A DNA stretch of 57,074 nucleotides from Cupriavidus pauculus (lineage in GTDB: Bacteria > Pseudomonadota > Gammaproteobacteria > Burkholderiales > Burkholderiaceae): positions 1 through 57,074 of the forward strand of contig NZ_VZOW01000036.1 of assembly GCF_008801835.1 (NCBI RefSeq), read 5' to 3'. Of the stretch, positions 7,473-15,807 are shown one piece after another (position 1 is the first letter of the stretch; every line of letters starts with the position of its first letter). The notes below the pieces were generated by a model. It saw only the letters and a program-made list of their open reading frames with translations, did no database searches and was not told the DNA's origin. A program made the position numbers and the translations under genes.

Positions 7473-7736
7473 CTATCTACGCCTGGCGGCGCGTTGCATA
7501 GCGTCCACTGCAGTCCAAAATGACGGTGAAGTGCCTTCGTCCAATGGTCCGGAATCGATCAGCGCTCTCGAAATAGTTGCGATCTCGCGCTCTTGCGCGA
7601 TCTCGGTCGAAAGTGTGCTGGCCGCTTCCATACGAACGGCAATCATCTCGAGCCAATCTGAGCTCCGTCCCGGGCCTAGGACGTGCCGTCTGATTTCCTG
7701 CGCACCTTGCGTGAGAAGTGTCCGGTAGATTGTCAT
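7473..7736 (-). CDS. Hypothetical 87-aa protein
   Basis: Starts MTIYRTLLTQGAQEIRRHVL, largely helical, with an acidic middle (STEIAQEREIATISRALIDS) and a basic C-terminus ending MQRAARRR. No signal peptide or membrane segment. It lies 16 bases downstream of the stop of the minus-strand remnant at 7753-7993 and upstream of the frameshifted immunity-like gene, so the three probably formed one minus-strand transcription unit. No family recognised. Confidence 0.45.
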   Translation of the reverse strand: MTIYRTLLTQGAQEIRRHVLGPGRSSDWLEMIAVRMEAASTLSTEIAQEREIATISRALIDSGPLDEGTSPSFWTAVDAMQRAARRR

Positions 7737-7752
7737 CTAGTGCCCTCGATTT

Positions 7753-7993
7753 TTAGCATATATTGTCAACTGTCGTCGGCTTAGTAAGTGTGCTTCGCCG
7801 GTTAGGCAGTTTAATCTTTACCAGCCCACCCGAAAGCTGTCGCTCGTCCGCAACCGCAATTAGCCGAACGCGACCAGTGGTTTTCGGCACGCCAACGCCG
7901 AGCCCTCAACGCCGCAGTTCTAAGAACATCAAGGATGCCCCACCAAGGTTCCTTTTCGGGATCGGGCATCGGGTTGTGGCGGTTGTACTGCCG
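7753..7993 (-). pseudogene. C-terminal remnant of an unidentified gene in two frames
   Basis: On the complement one frame is open from 7993 to 7811 and contains RQYNRHNPMPDPEKEPWWGI then LDVLRTAALRARRWRAEN; a second frame, open to TAA at 7753, contains GVGVPKTTGRVRLIAVADER then QLSGGLVKIKLP. Both read like folded protein rather than shadow sequence, and joining them near 7880-7910 gives a plausible C-terminal domain with no start codon. It looks like the tail of a larger truncated gene. The identity is unknown; a secreted effector tail would fit the small genes behind it. Confidence 0.4.
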
Positions 7994-8088
7994 TTAGTCG
8001 ATGGAGAGCGCCCCCGACGCACGGAAATAAAGCGTTCTAGCTTGATATTATGCGCTGAGATTCCGCCGCAACTTCTACAACCTGCACC

Positions 8089-8538
8089 ATGAAGAGAATT
8101 GAGCTGCCACGCATTTCCGAGCGCATTCGAGGCTTCACTTTGCCAGTGGGCAACGTGCTGCACGTCTTCGACTATGACGAAGTGTTTAGGATCGATCTCC
8201 AGAAGCATTCTGTCGAGGTTCTCGCGCTCGATCCGTATGCGTTTGATGCAGAGCATCCAGAGGCGCTCGGGGTTTCCGAGAATCAACCGCTGCTTCGCAC
8301 AGGTAGTTTCGAAATTTCGTACTCCTTCGCCCCCGATAAGAGCTCTCAAACTGTAAAAGTCATCGCAAAGAACGAGATCCACGAACTGTCATTCCCGACC
8401 TTATCCGGCGACTGGTTCATCGCGACCCTGACCGCCGACGAGCGATACCTTCTCATGGCAGAGCCCTATCTTTTGGCGATCTACGCCTTGAATTCGGATA
8501 TCCTCGACCAATTGTCGATAGTGTCGGAACCCTGTTAG
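8089..8538 (+). CDS. Hypothetical 149-aa protein
   Basis: Begins MKRIELPRISERIRGFTLPV with alternating beta-strand-like segments (GNVLHVFDYDEVFRIDLQKH, DWFIATLTADERYLLMAEPY), suggesting a small beta-propeller-blade or beta-sandwich fold. No signal peptide, membrane span or recognised motif. It stands alone on the plus strand among minus-strand remnants. An antisense ORF covers the same bases; this frame is preferred because its residue usage is more protein-like. Family not recognised. Confidence 0.5.
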   Translation: MKRIELPRISERIRGFTLPVGNVLHVFDYDEVFRIDLQKHSVEVLALDPYAFDAEHPEALGVSENQPLLRTGSFEISYSFAPDKSSQTVKVIAKNEIHELSFPTLSGDWFIATLTADERYLLMAEPYLLAIYALNSDILDQLSIVSEPC

Positions 8539-8576
8539 CACGCTGTGTTGCGTGCAATCTAGACGTAAATGTCGAG

Positions 8577-8599
8577 TGACCGCTTCTGGCCGGACTCGG
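8577..8599. repeat. Solitary copy of the TGACCGCTTCTGGCCGG repeat
   Basis: tgaccgcttctggccgg followed by actcgg matches the left arm of the palindromic element at 9102-9196. No partner arm is visible nearby, so this is a half element. I recall similar words as common dispersed intergenic repeats in Ralstonia and Cupriavidus chromosomes. Confidence 0.5.
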
Positions 8600-8641
8600 A
8601 CGGGTATTCATCGCCAGGCAAAGTTGTTTCTGTCCGCCTGG

Positions 8642-9046
8642 TTACGGTCGTGAAGCTGCACGCCACACCAATATAGGCTCTTCGAATGCTGCATTGGCAT
8701 GCGCATGCCTGATCGACGAGGCAACGTCAAAGCCCGGTAAGACCGACTCCAAACGGGCGAGAACGACGGCCGCCCCTATCTCTCGGCCCAAGAAGCCTAC
8801 GGAATCTGTACTCTTTCCTCGTAGCAGCCAGCAGTCATCAGCCGGAGCGACGTCGTAAAGCGGTGCGATGGATATTTCGGTGATGTCTTTCCAGGCAAGC
8901 TTCTTCGCTTTCCGGCGACCCCTGCCGACGTAGACAAATTGCTCGTCAGATCGTACCGCCTCCAGCCTGGAACTTCGATGCAGCCACCAAGTAAGGGCGC
9001 AGACAAAGGCGGCAGCGCCGATCAACGCAATGCTCAGGGCAGTCAT
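8642..9046 (-). CDS. Hypothetical membrane-anchored protein, 134 aa
   Basis: Starts MTALSIALIGAAAFVCALTW: one N-terminal hydrophobic segment (residues 3-20), probably an uncleaved anchor, then a basic stop-transfer region and a soluble domain with a GRGRRKAKKLAWKDITEISI strand pattern and a VGFLGREIGAAVVLARLE helix. The soluble part may be a small PH-like or beta-barrel fold, by pattern only. The gene is isolated, with repeat sequences on both sides. Function unknown. Confidence 0.5.
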   Translation of the reverse strand: MTALSIALIGAAAFVCALTWWLHRSSRLEAVRSDEQFVYVGRGRRKAKKLAWKDITEISIAPLYDVAPADDCWLLRGKSTDSVGFLGREIGAAVVLARLESVLPGFDVASSIRHAHANAAFEEPILVWRAASRP

Positions 9047-9101
9047 GAATTTGTGTGAAAGTTCTGACTGGAATTGTCCACAAAGTAGGGCCGGATGTCG
9101 A

Positions 9102-9196
9102 TTGGCCGCTTCTGGCCGGTCTCGGCCTACAGCGCGACGGCCTACAGCGCGACGGCCTTCATGGCCGGCCGGCTCTGACCGACCCTAAGCGGTCAA
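9102..9196. repeat. Imperfect palindromic intergenic element with an internal 15-bp tandem repeat
   Basis: The left arm ttggccgcttctggccggtc (9102-9121) is about 80 per cent complementary to the right arm gaccgaccctaagcggtcaa (9177-9196). Inside, the 15-mer cggcctacagcgcga occurs twice in tandem (9123-9137, 9138-9152) and begins a third time. The whole looks like a small non-coding mobile or repeated element of about 95 bp. Confidence 0.6.
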
Positions 9197-9491
9197 TGGG
9201 GAAAAAGGATTCAGCGTCGATGATGCCTGATGTTTCTGCTAAATTCTGCAGTCCAATCTTGGAGCGGCAACGGTGCTATGAATCGTGAGCGTGTTAGAAG
9301 ACCTGCCGGTGACGAACACCGGCTCTCGATGTCGCGAAAGGTCGCCGTGTTCCTCATTGGTGGCACGATGTGCCTCAGCGCTTCAGCGAGAGCGGGAGGC
9401 GAGGACAGGCGTTACGAGACCGTCCGGCTTGCCTTGGTGCATGACCTGGAGACGTGGCACTGCAGTATGCGAATGAGTCTTAAGGTCACCG
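9197..9491. other. Nearly gene-free stretch with one doubtful exported ORF
   Basis: An ORF starting at the ATG at 9329 (MSRKVAVFLIGGTMCLSASA) has a signal-peptide-like start but runs out of protein-like sequence after about 55 residues and overlaps the next gene in another frame. It may be a decayed small secreted protein. Confidence 0.25.
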
Positions 9492-10164
9492 TTGAGAACG
9501 CTAACCGCCTTAGTTCGCGCGGCCACCATGCCGGCAATCTTCCTCACTATCGGATTTCTCGCGGGTCTTCTTTGGTTTGCCGCACGCCTTTACAGTGCTG
9601 CTGGTACTGAGCAGTTCTGGTCCGCAGCGAGTGCCGTCGGAACAATTGCGGGATCACTAATTGCTGGTTTCAGCTTCGCGGTCGCAGCCTTTAGTTTTCG
9701 GTCTCAATCAAAGCAGAACCGAATCTCGCTGGCGACCGATATGCTGATGAAGCTGACGGACGATTTCGAAGGTCGGAGAATGCACAGGGCACGGGGCATG
9801 GCCTCGGAGTTTTTGCTTAACAAGAGTGACCAATCGAACGCCAGCGTAGACGCGGTCCTCGACTTCTTTGAACAAGTGGCCTTGCTCGAGAAGCGTGGCG
9901 CAATCGACATCGAGTTTGTTTGGCACGCGTTCTACTACTGGTTGTTCCACTACTATTATTTGACACAGCACTACCGTGCGGCGGCTCGTTCAGATGACCC
10001 TACTGTGTGGAGCGATCTGCAGATCGCTATATCAACGCGTAATGGATCAGCAACATAAGGCAAATGGCAATGCTGGACGGACGCCTACACCGCGAGAGGT
10101 GCAAGAGTTCATCGCCGACGAGATGAAGCTTCGACCGAATGGCGCGTCTAATTTGCCCGGTTAG
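9492..10164 (+). pseudogene. Membrane-anchored DUF4760-like protein, frameshifted near 10020
   Basis: The first frame (TTG start at 9492, or ATG at 9528) gives two membrane segments, MPAIFLTIGFLAGLLWFAAR and SAASAVGTIAGSLIAGFSFA, then a helical cytoplasmic domain ending ...YYLTQHYRAAARSDDPTVWS. It stops soon after in unrelated sequence at 10058. A second frame from about 10020 continues SLYQRVMDQQHKANGNAGRT then PTPREVQEFIADEMKLRP and stops at 10164, the expected continuation for this type of protein. One indel near 10015-10025 therefore splits the gene; a sequencing error is the alternative. Resemblance to the DUF4760 group is by topology and from memory. Confidence 0.5.
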
Positions 10165-10334
10165 TATCGCCATCGTAGCATTCGGCGCGAGGTCGATGCC
10201 GGTCTCCGCCAGCTCGAGAGTTCGGTCCGCTGTGCCAGGCCGTCCGTGGACAGTTGGTGTACGCGAATAGGGCCCCTACTGCAGAACGATGGCGAGGCAT
10301 TCAGCAATGGATTAAATTTCCCTGAATCCACCAG

Positions 10335-10361
10335 TTGATCATCTGGACGCCCCCCTAATAT
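10335..10361 (+). promoter_or_regulatory. Possible promoter of the OLD/UvrD operon
   Basis: TTGATC (10335-10340) and TAATAT (10356-10361) resemble -35 and -10 boxes, but the 15-bp spacing is short. This is the best candidate in the otherwise gene-free 10165-10408. Confidence 0.3.
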
Positions 10362-10408
10362 TGCTCTGACGAGTGGGGCGCCCCGCGACCAAAAGTCCGA
10401 ATCGCAAA

Positions 10409-12433
10409 ATGTATCTGTCTGAAATCCGTATCGAGAATTTCCGCCAGTTTGACGCGGCTGAGCCCCGTTTCTCTATCGAATTCCAACCAGGCGTGACCGC
10501 CCTAATCGGGGAGAATGATGCGGGCAAGACCACCGTCATCGACGCGATCCGGTACGCTCTGACCACACGTGACATGGAGTATCTTCGACTTGCTCCCGAG
10601 GATTTCCATATTGACGCGAACGGGCAGCCTGCAACAGACATCACGATCCGGTGCAGGCTCGCGGCGCTGACGGCGCCCGAGAAAGGTGCCTTTGCGGAAT
10701 ACCTCACCTACGAGGCGGAATCAGTTGCGCTCTACGTCGTTTGGACGGCGCGCCGCAACGGCGAGCCTTTTGGTAGTCGTCGCTGGCTGGATGTTGCCGT
10801 GCGTAGCGGCCCAGACGGAACGGGCCCAAGCCTGGATGCTGGCGCACGACAACTGCTCGCCTCGGCCTATCTGCGCCCACTGCGGGACGCGGAACGCGAG
10901 ATGTCGCCCGGGCGGGGCTCTCGCCTGTCTCAGATCCTGAGCAATTTCGCAGAAATCCGCAGCGGAGCGTCATTTGACGGCGCAGCACCGCCCGCCACGA
11001 CGGCCGAAGCGCAATCGCTGAGCATTGTTGGGCTTTCGGATTACCTCCGTCACTTAGTCAATCTGCACCCAGGTGTCACAACCGCGCAGACACTGATCAA
11101 CGACAACTATCTGGCCCCTCTCTCACTCACGGGCGAACATCTGCAAAGCAGCATTAGCTTTGCCGAGAGCGGCAGTGAAGCGGCACGCCTGCGCCAAATC
11201 CTCGAGCGGCTGGAACTCTCGCTACTGCAGGGCCCTGACGGCCGCTCGCGCGGGTCATACGGACTGGGTTCCAACAACTTGCTATATATGGCCTGCGAGT
11301 TGCTTCTCCTTGGTCAGGAGGGCGACGGCCTGCCGCTGCTCATGATCGAGGAGCCGGAGGCTCATCTTCACCCGCAGCGTCAGCTCCGATTGGTGGAGTT
11401 TCTCGAGGCCTCGACACAGCCGGCAGATGATTCCAGCCGCCGGCCCGTACAGGTGATCGTGACCAGCCACAGTCCCAACTTGAGTTCCAAGATCCCGTTG
11501 AAGAACCTGGTGCTGTTGCACGGCAAGCGCGCGTTCTCCCTTGCGCAAGGGAAGACCAAACTCACTGCGGGCGATTATCGGTTCCTGCAACGCTTCCTTG
11601 ACGTCACCAAAGCCAATCTGTTTTTCGCACGCGGCCTGCTTATTGTGGAGGGGGATGGCGAAGCGATACTCTTGCCAACGCTCGCCGCGTTGTTGGGCCG
11701 GGACCTCACACAGCATGGTGTGTCCGTGGTGAATGTCGGTGGAACGGGCCTGCGACGCTACGCACGGATTCTTCAACGAGAAGATGCCACCAGAGGCCTG
11801 CTTCCGCTGCCGGCGGCTTGCCTGGCGGATATGGATGTAATGCCGGACTGTGCACCCGCTATCCTTGGCCTGGTAGAGAATGATGCCGACCCGAAATGGA
11901 CGAGTTCTCGCCGGCAGTGGCGAGCGAAAAGGGATTTTGGAGCCAACCTAGCGGATCAACAGACTGCACTTGAAGCAAAGCGCGCCAAGCTCTGCGGTGG
12001 CGACGGACAAAACGTGCGTACCTTCGTCGCCGATGAATGGACGCTCGAGTACGATCTGGCCTACGCGGGGCTCGCGGAGGAAGTCTACGTCGCGGCGAAG
12101 CTCGCGGCCAACGATGATCCGCTGAACGAGGCAAAGAAGCTCTACGAGGACGTGCTTACCGAAGCCGGCGTCGAATTTGCCGGACTCACAACCCTCGCGG
12201 CCGGCGACCAGGCCAGACTTTGCGCCCATGTCTACGAGATGTTCAGCAGCAAGCGTGCTTCCAAGGCGATCGCGGCACAGTATCTGGCCGAGCTACTGGA
12301 TTCGCGAACGACCCGAGGAAAGATTGATCGAGCATGGCTCGCGGCGCGTACGCCCGCCTATGTCATGGCCGCCATTCAGTATGCCACCACCCCGCTCCCG
12401 CAGCCTCGCCCCGCAGCTGGAACCATCGCATGA
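10409..12433 (+). CDS. gajA: OLD-family ATPase/TOPRIM nuclease, GajA-like (Gabija defence)
   Basis: A 674-residue protein from the ATG at 10409 (MYLSEIRIENFRQF, the usual OLD start); a GTG at 10373 would add 12 residues. Visible parts: Walker A GENDAGKTT (residues 34-42), ABC signature region GLGSNNLLYMACELLLL (about 286-302), Walker B LLMIEEPEAHLHP (about 311-323), H-loop VTSHSPNL, then a C-terminal TOPRIM domain with LLIVEGDGEAILLPTL (about 410-425), CLADMDVMPD and a later DEWTLEYDLA. OLD enzymes of this class sit next to a UvrD-like helicase, and the pair is the Gabija anti-phage system: GajA nicks DNA when nucleotide levels fall. The gene is longer than the first described GajA (about 580 aa). 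Its stop overlaps the next start (ATGA). Confidence 0.85.
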   Translation: MYLSEIRIENFRQFDAAEPRFSIEFQPGVTALIGENDAGKTTVIDAIRYALTTRDMEYLRLAPEDFHIDANGQPATDITIRCRLAALTAPEKGAFAEYLTYEAESVALYVVWTARRNGEPFGSRRWLDVAVRSGPDGTGPSLDAGARQLLASAYLRPLRDAEREMSPGRGSRLSQILSNFAEIRSGASFDGAAPPATTAEAQSLSIVGLSDYLRHLVNLHPGVTTAQTLINDNYLAPLSLTGEHLQSSISFAESGSEAARLRQILERLELSLLQGPDGRSRGSYGLGSNNLLYMACELLLLGQEGDGLPLLMIEEPEAHLHPQRQLRLVEFLEASTQPADDSSRRPVQVIVTSHSPNLSSKIPLKNLVLLHGKRAFSLAQGKTKLTAGDYRFLQRFLDVTKANLFFARGLLIVEGDGEAILLPTLAALLGRDLTQHGVSVVNVGGTGLRRYARILQREDATRGLLPLPAACLADMDVMPDCAPAILGLVENDADPKWTSSRRQWRAKRDFGANLADQQTALEAKRAKLCGGDGQNVRTFVADEWTLEYDLAYAGLAEEVYVAAKLAANDDPLNEAKKLYEDVLTEAGVEFAGLTTLAAGDQARLCAHVYEMFSSKRASKAIAAQYLAELLDSRTTRGKIDRAWLAARTPAYVMAAIQYATTPLPQPRPAAGTIA

Positions 12434-14445
12434 ACACACCCGCGGATCTGATCTCCCCCGTCACAGACGCGGACATCGACTGGGTAAGCCAGTTGATGAA
12501 GCTCCGCCCGCTGGACCAATCGCGTCGCACCTTTCTGACCGCCCTGACCACCCAAGACGTCTCCGCCTGCCCGGGTAGCGGCAAGACCACCATCACCGTC
12601 GCGAAGTTGGCGATCCTGGCGCGGAAATGGAGCCGGAATGCACGAGGCATTTGTGTTCTCTCTCATACCAACGTGGCGCGGGAGGAGATCGAGCATCGGC
12701 TCGGCGGCAGTGCGGTTGGCAAGCAATTACTGAGTTACCCGCATTTCATTGGCACGATCCATGGCTTCATTAGTCGGTTCCTGGCCATGCCTTGGCTGTT
12801 CTCGAATGGGTGCAGCCTCACGGCAATCGATGATGACCTCACCGCCCGGGTACGTCGGCGTGTGCTTGGCGAAAAGGATTTCGGGCGCCTCAATTTCTAT
12901 CTGGAACAGAAAAACCAGCGATTTGCCGATCTCAGACTGGGTTCGGCGAACTTTCAAACTCCGATTGCGGATGGGGCATTCCCAAGTGGTCCACAGAGCG
13001 AGATGTACCAGCTCGCAGCGCGCGCAATGCGTCATGCGGCCGAGCAGGGATACTTCTGCTATGACGAGATCTTCGTGTTGGCCGAGGCCATGCTGGCGCA
13101 GCAGCCAGAATTGCCGGCGATTCTTCAGCAACGCTTTCCGTTTGTGTTCGTGGACGAAATGCAGGACACGACCGAGCAGCAGAATCACTTCCTAGGCCGG
13201 CTTTTCCCCCGGAACATCGAGTCGGTCTGCATTCAGCGGATCGGCGACCCCAACCAGGCGATATTCGAAGGTGGCGTCAAGCCAATCGCCGAGGCGTTTC
13301 CGGAACCTCAACGATGCATTGTCATTGCCGACAGCTTCCGCCTGCCTGCCTCTATTGCCGGCTTGGCGAGTCCGTTCGCGTACGTGCCCGTTCCACCGCA
13401 AGGGTTGATCGGGATAGGCAGCCCCGACACCCCTCGCGGCGCATCCCCGCACACAGTCTTTGTGTTTCCGGACAATGATCCGTCCATGGTCCTGAACGCT
13501 TACGGTCAGCATGTATTGGGCACGCTTGCCGATGCGCAGCTCGGCCCGGGCTCGGTAAGGGCTGTCGGCGCGGTGCATAAGGCCTTTGATGACATCCCAC
13601 CAGGGCACAAGCACTTTCCCAAGACGGTCTCCCACTACTGGGCAGACTATCGATCTCAAAGCGCTCACCTCAGACATCGTCCGCGGACCCTCATCGAGTA
13701 CGTGCGACTCGCGCAAGTCTCGGCGAAAGGAGGCGTCCCGCTGTCGCAGTGTGTGGATACCATCGCGTTCGGCATCGGTCAGCTTGCAAATCTCATGGCC
13801 GGGACGGCGAGAATCCCAACGCGGGCGCGCCAGCATCTCTACACTGAGCGCCTGCTTCAAGATACCCCCGCAGCGCTGTCCACCTATCGCGGCGTGATCA
13901 CACGATTTTTGATCGACCGAGAGTCTTTGACCGAGCCTGCGTGGACCAAGTTGTCGTCCAGCATTCAGGCACTCGGCGCGACGTTGGGCCAGGTGAGCGA
14001 CGCCGGCGCGCCTGTGGCCAATTTTATTGCCTGGCAGAATGACCAGTCCGATCCATCAGTTGGAGGCGCCCCCACCAACTCCGAGACATGTCCACCGAAC
14101 TGCGTTCGCTACAGCGAGAATGGGAGGAGCGTGGACATTCATCTGAGTTCCATTCACGTAGTCAAGGGCCAGACGCACGCGGCCACGCTGATACTGGAAA
14201 CATATAATCGCGCCCACATACTTGACAGCCTAATGCCCTGGCTTCTGGGCAAGCATTCCAACGGAAAGAAGTGTGCCACGGACACGGCAGCGCAACGCCT
14301 GATGCAGGTTTACGTTGCCATGACCCGCCCGACCCACCTCCTTTGCCTTGCTATGCGCAGCAGCTCCCTTGGCGCTGGCGCCGACCGCGAGCGCCGCCAA
14401 GACGCACTTCGCCAGCGCGGCTGGAGTATCCAGTTGCTTCAATAG
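12430..14445 (+). CDS. gajB: UvrD/Rep-like helicase, GajB-like (Gabija defence)
   Basis: A 671-residue superfamily 1A helicase from the ATG at 12430, which overlaps the gajA stop by 4 bases. Motif I ACPGSGKTT lies at residues 46-54, motif II FVFVDEMQDTTEQQ near 238-251 and motif III QRIGDPNQAIF near 270-280; near the C-terminus are IHVVKGQTHAATLI and QVYVAMTRPTHLLCLAM (motifs V-VI). The middle (residues about 330-520) is longer than in typical GajB proteins of about 500 aa, so it may carry an extra domain. GajB is thought to act with GajA, sensing or processing DNA ends. No frameshift is visible. Confidence 0.82.
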   Translation: MNTPADLISPVTDADIDWVSQLMKLRPLDQSRRTFLTALTTQDVSACPGSGKTTITVAKLAILARKWSRNARGICVLSHTNVAREEIEHRLGGSAVGKQLLSYPHFIGTIHGFISRFLAMPWLFSNGCSLTAIDDDLTARVRRRVLGEKDFGRLNFYLEQKNQRFADLRLGSANFQTPIADGAFPSGPQSEMYQLAARAMRHAAEQGYFCYDEIFVLAEAMLAQQPELPAILQQRFPFVFVDEMQDTTEQQNHFLGRLFPRNIESVCIQRIGDPNQAIFEGGVKPIAEAFPEPQRCIVIADSFRLPASIAGLASPFAYVPVPPQGLIGIGSPDTPRGASPHTVFVFPDNDPSMVLNAYGQHVLGTLADAQLGPGSVRAVGAVHKAFDDIPPGHKHFPKTVSHYWADYRSQSAHLRHRPRTLIEYVRLAQVSAKGGVPLSQCVDTIAFGIGQLANLMAGTARIPTRARQHLYTERLLQDTPAALSTYRGVITRFLIDRESLTEPAWTKLSSSIQALGATLGQVSDAGAPVANFIAWQNDQSDPSVGGAPTNSETCPPNCVRYSENGRSVDIHLSSIHVVKGQTHAATLILETYNRAHILDSLMPWLLGKHSNGKKCATDTAAQRLMQVYVAMTRPTHLLCLAMRSSSLGAGADRERRQDALRQRGWSIQLLQ

Positions 14446-14866
14446 TCCACACTGGGCATCGCGCGAGGCAGCCCGTCCCTTCATCGTTGGCTCGCCTCAA
14501 CGTGGGAACGCTCGGCCACGCGCGTCGCACGTGCCTTGCAACGCCCACCCCGCCGCATGTTCCAGTTCGGCGCCTGGACACAATTGGAATTGCTGAGGAC
14601 TACGAGCCTGTCCTCCCGGCCCCAATCACATCGCCTCCACCACTGGTATGTCAGGGTCCGTCATGACAGGAACAATCGGTCGCCGCAGCCACTCGGCCAG
14701 TCAAACCTTTTCTAGAAGCGCCCTCTGGCTACATCCGCGCTGGCAGGCATTCCTGAATCTGGAATCGCTTGGAAATTTCTACGGGTTGCATGATTTCCGG
14801 TTGCTCACGATAGGTACTCAATGGACTGGGGGCTGGAAGCTCCGGTAGCAAGCGGAGCATCTCGAT
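14446..14866. other. Gene-free stretch behind the defence operon
   Basis: About 420 bases with no supported gene. Small ORFs here are Arg/Pro/His-rich shadows. No terminator hairpin with a T-run was seen after gajB. Confidence 0.5.
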
Positions 14867-15169
14867 TCAGTCTCGCGCTTCTGCCTCGACCTTCGACAGT
14901 TCTTCAAGTTGCGATTCGACCTGCGCCAAGATGGCCTGTCGCTCAGATCGCGTGCATGATTTCAAGTAAGTGAGCGCCAACAACGAAAGAGGGTGCACGT
15001 TGAGCGCATTGGCAAGAGAATCAATTTTGTCGAGCGTCGGACTCTTCAGTCCGCGCTCCAGACTACTGATATAAGTTCGACTGGAAGCCACGTCCAGCGC
15101 CTCTTGTGGAACCTTACGGAGTCGCCGCACAGTGCGCAGTGCATCACCAAAATTCTCTCTGAGCGTCAT
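14867..15169 (-). CDS. XRE-family transcriptional regulator
   Basis: A 100-residue protein. MTLRENFGDALR at 15169 is preferred as the start because the eight extra residues of the longer ORF are not part of the fold. A helix-turn-helix of the Cro/C1 type spans residues 4-60 (ALRTVRRLRKVPQEALDVAS, TYISSLERGLKSPTLDKIDS, LANALNVHP), with the recognition helix around RTYISSLERG. The C-terminal 35 residues form an acidic coiled-coil-like helix (ERQAILAQVESQLEELSKVE), likely for dimerisation. It is transcribed away from the gene at 15245, with a perfect palindrome between them, so it probably represses one or both. Confidence 0.8.
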   Translation of the reverse strand: MTLRENFGDALRTVRRLRKVPQEALDVASSRTYISSLERGLKSPTLDKIDSLANALNVHPLSLLALTYLKSCTRSERQAILAQVESQLEELSKVEAEARD

Positions 15170-15205
15170 GGGAAGAGCAAAAGCAAATCCCACAATCTCG
15201 TCTCG

Positions 15206-15240
15206 ATGAACACTATAGAGCTACAATCTATAGTGTTCAT
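15206..15240. promoter_or_regulatory. Perfect 13-bp-arm palindrome, operator of the XRE module
   Basis: ATGAACACTATAG (15206-15218) and CTATAGTGTTCAT (15228-15240) are exact reverse complements separated by 9 bases that contain TACAAT (15222-15227). It lies between the XRE gene and the plus-strand gene whose ATG follows 4 bases after the right arm. A regulator bound here would block a promoter using the central TACAAT. Size and symmetry suit a Cro/C1-type dimer pair. Confidence 0.75.
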
Positions 15241-15244
15241 TCAT

Positions 15245-15691
15245 ATGGAGAAGATTGTGTTTTTAACGCAGGAAGCGTGGCGTCATCCCAACCCCTCATT
15301 GCAAGCGCTGGTCGCGCCCGCCCAAGCCTGGCAATGCGTTAGCGTTGACGAAATGCGCCCCAGTCTTCTGTTGGAGGTGAAACACCTCGACCCCAGCGAA
15401 CTGCCAAATTGGATCCTGTCCTCGTCAATGGAGGACTTGGTCGATATGCTCACCCATGCACCAGAGCGCATCGGCGCCGTTCAAGCACTGGTGCCAGGTA
15501 GTCTGAATAAAACTGGCAGTTGGCATTTGGAGCCGGTAGTTGGCATTGACGAATGGGTTCTGGGAAATCGCATCGGGCTTGAATGCCATACGGAATCGGG
15601 CGAGCGATACGCATTTGTGCCGAGGCCAGCGAACTCGCATACGCGCCGTCAATGGAAGCTTCCGTCCGGTGCGATCAAAGCGATGGCATGA
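15245..15691 (+). CDS. Unknown 148-aa protein paired with the XRE regulator
   Basis: Starts at the ATG at 15245 (MEKIVFLTQEAWRHPNPSLQ), only 4 bases after the palindrome and without a Shine-Dalgarno, so the mRNA may be leaderless or nearly so; an in-frame ATG at 15206 lies inside the palindrome. The protein is acidic and Trp-rich, with repeated S-x-x-x-L helices (ALVAPAQAWQCVSVDEMRPS, SMEDLVDMLTHAPERIGAVQ) and a C-terminal beta-like part (HTESGERYAFVPRPANSHTR). No signal peptide, membrane span or known catalytic motif. The divergent regulator and shared operator resemble toxin-antitoxin or phage-immunity modules, but no toxin fold can be named. Confidence 0.6.
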   Translation: MEKIVFLTQEAWRHPNPSLQALVAPAQAWQCVSVDEMRPSLLLEVKHLDPSELPNWILSSSMEDLVDMLTHAPERIGAVQALVPGSLNKTGSWHLEPVVGIDEWVLGNRIGLECHTESGERYAFVPRPANSHTRRQWKLPSGAIKAMA

Positions 15692-15807
15692 CAACCTGAG
15701 CGGCCGCCTTGCCCCGCTACCTGCCAACCGGCGTGACTGGACATCAATACACTGCACCCGTTAGCGCATACAGCCTCGCGTAGCTTAGCAACCGTTGTTG
15801 GGCAACG

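Noticed and set aside
7763..8092. A 109-codon plus-strand ORF
   Set aside because: The minus-strand frames in the same place read more like folded protein; this ORF is Ser/Arg/Pro-rich and lacks a ribosome site.
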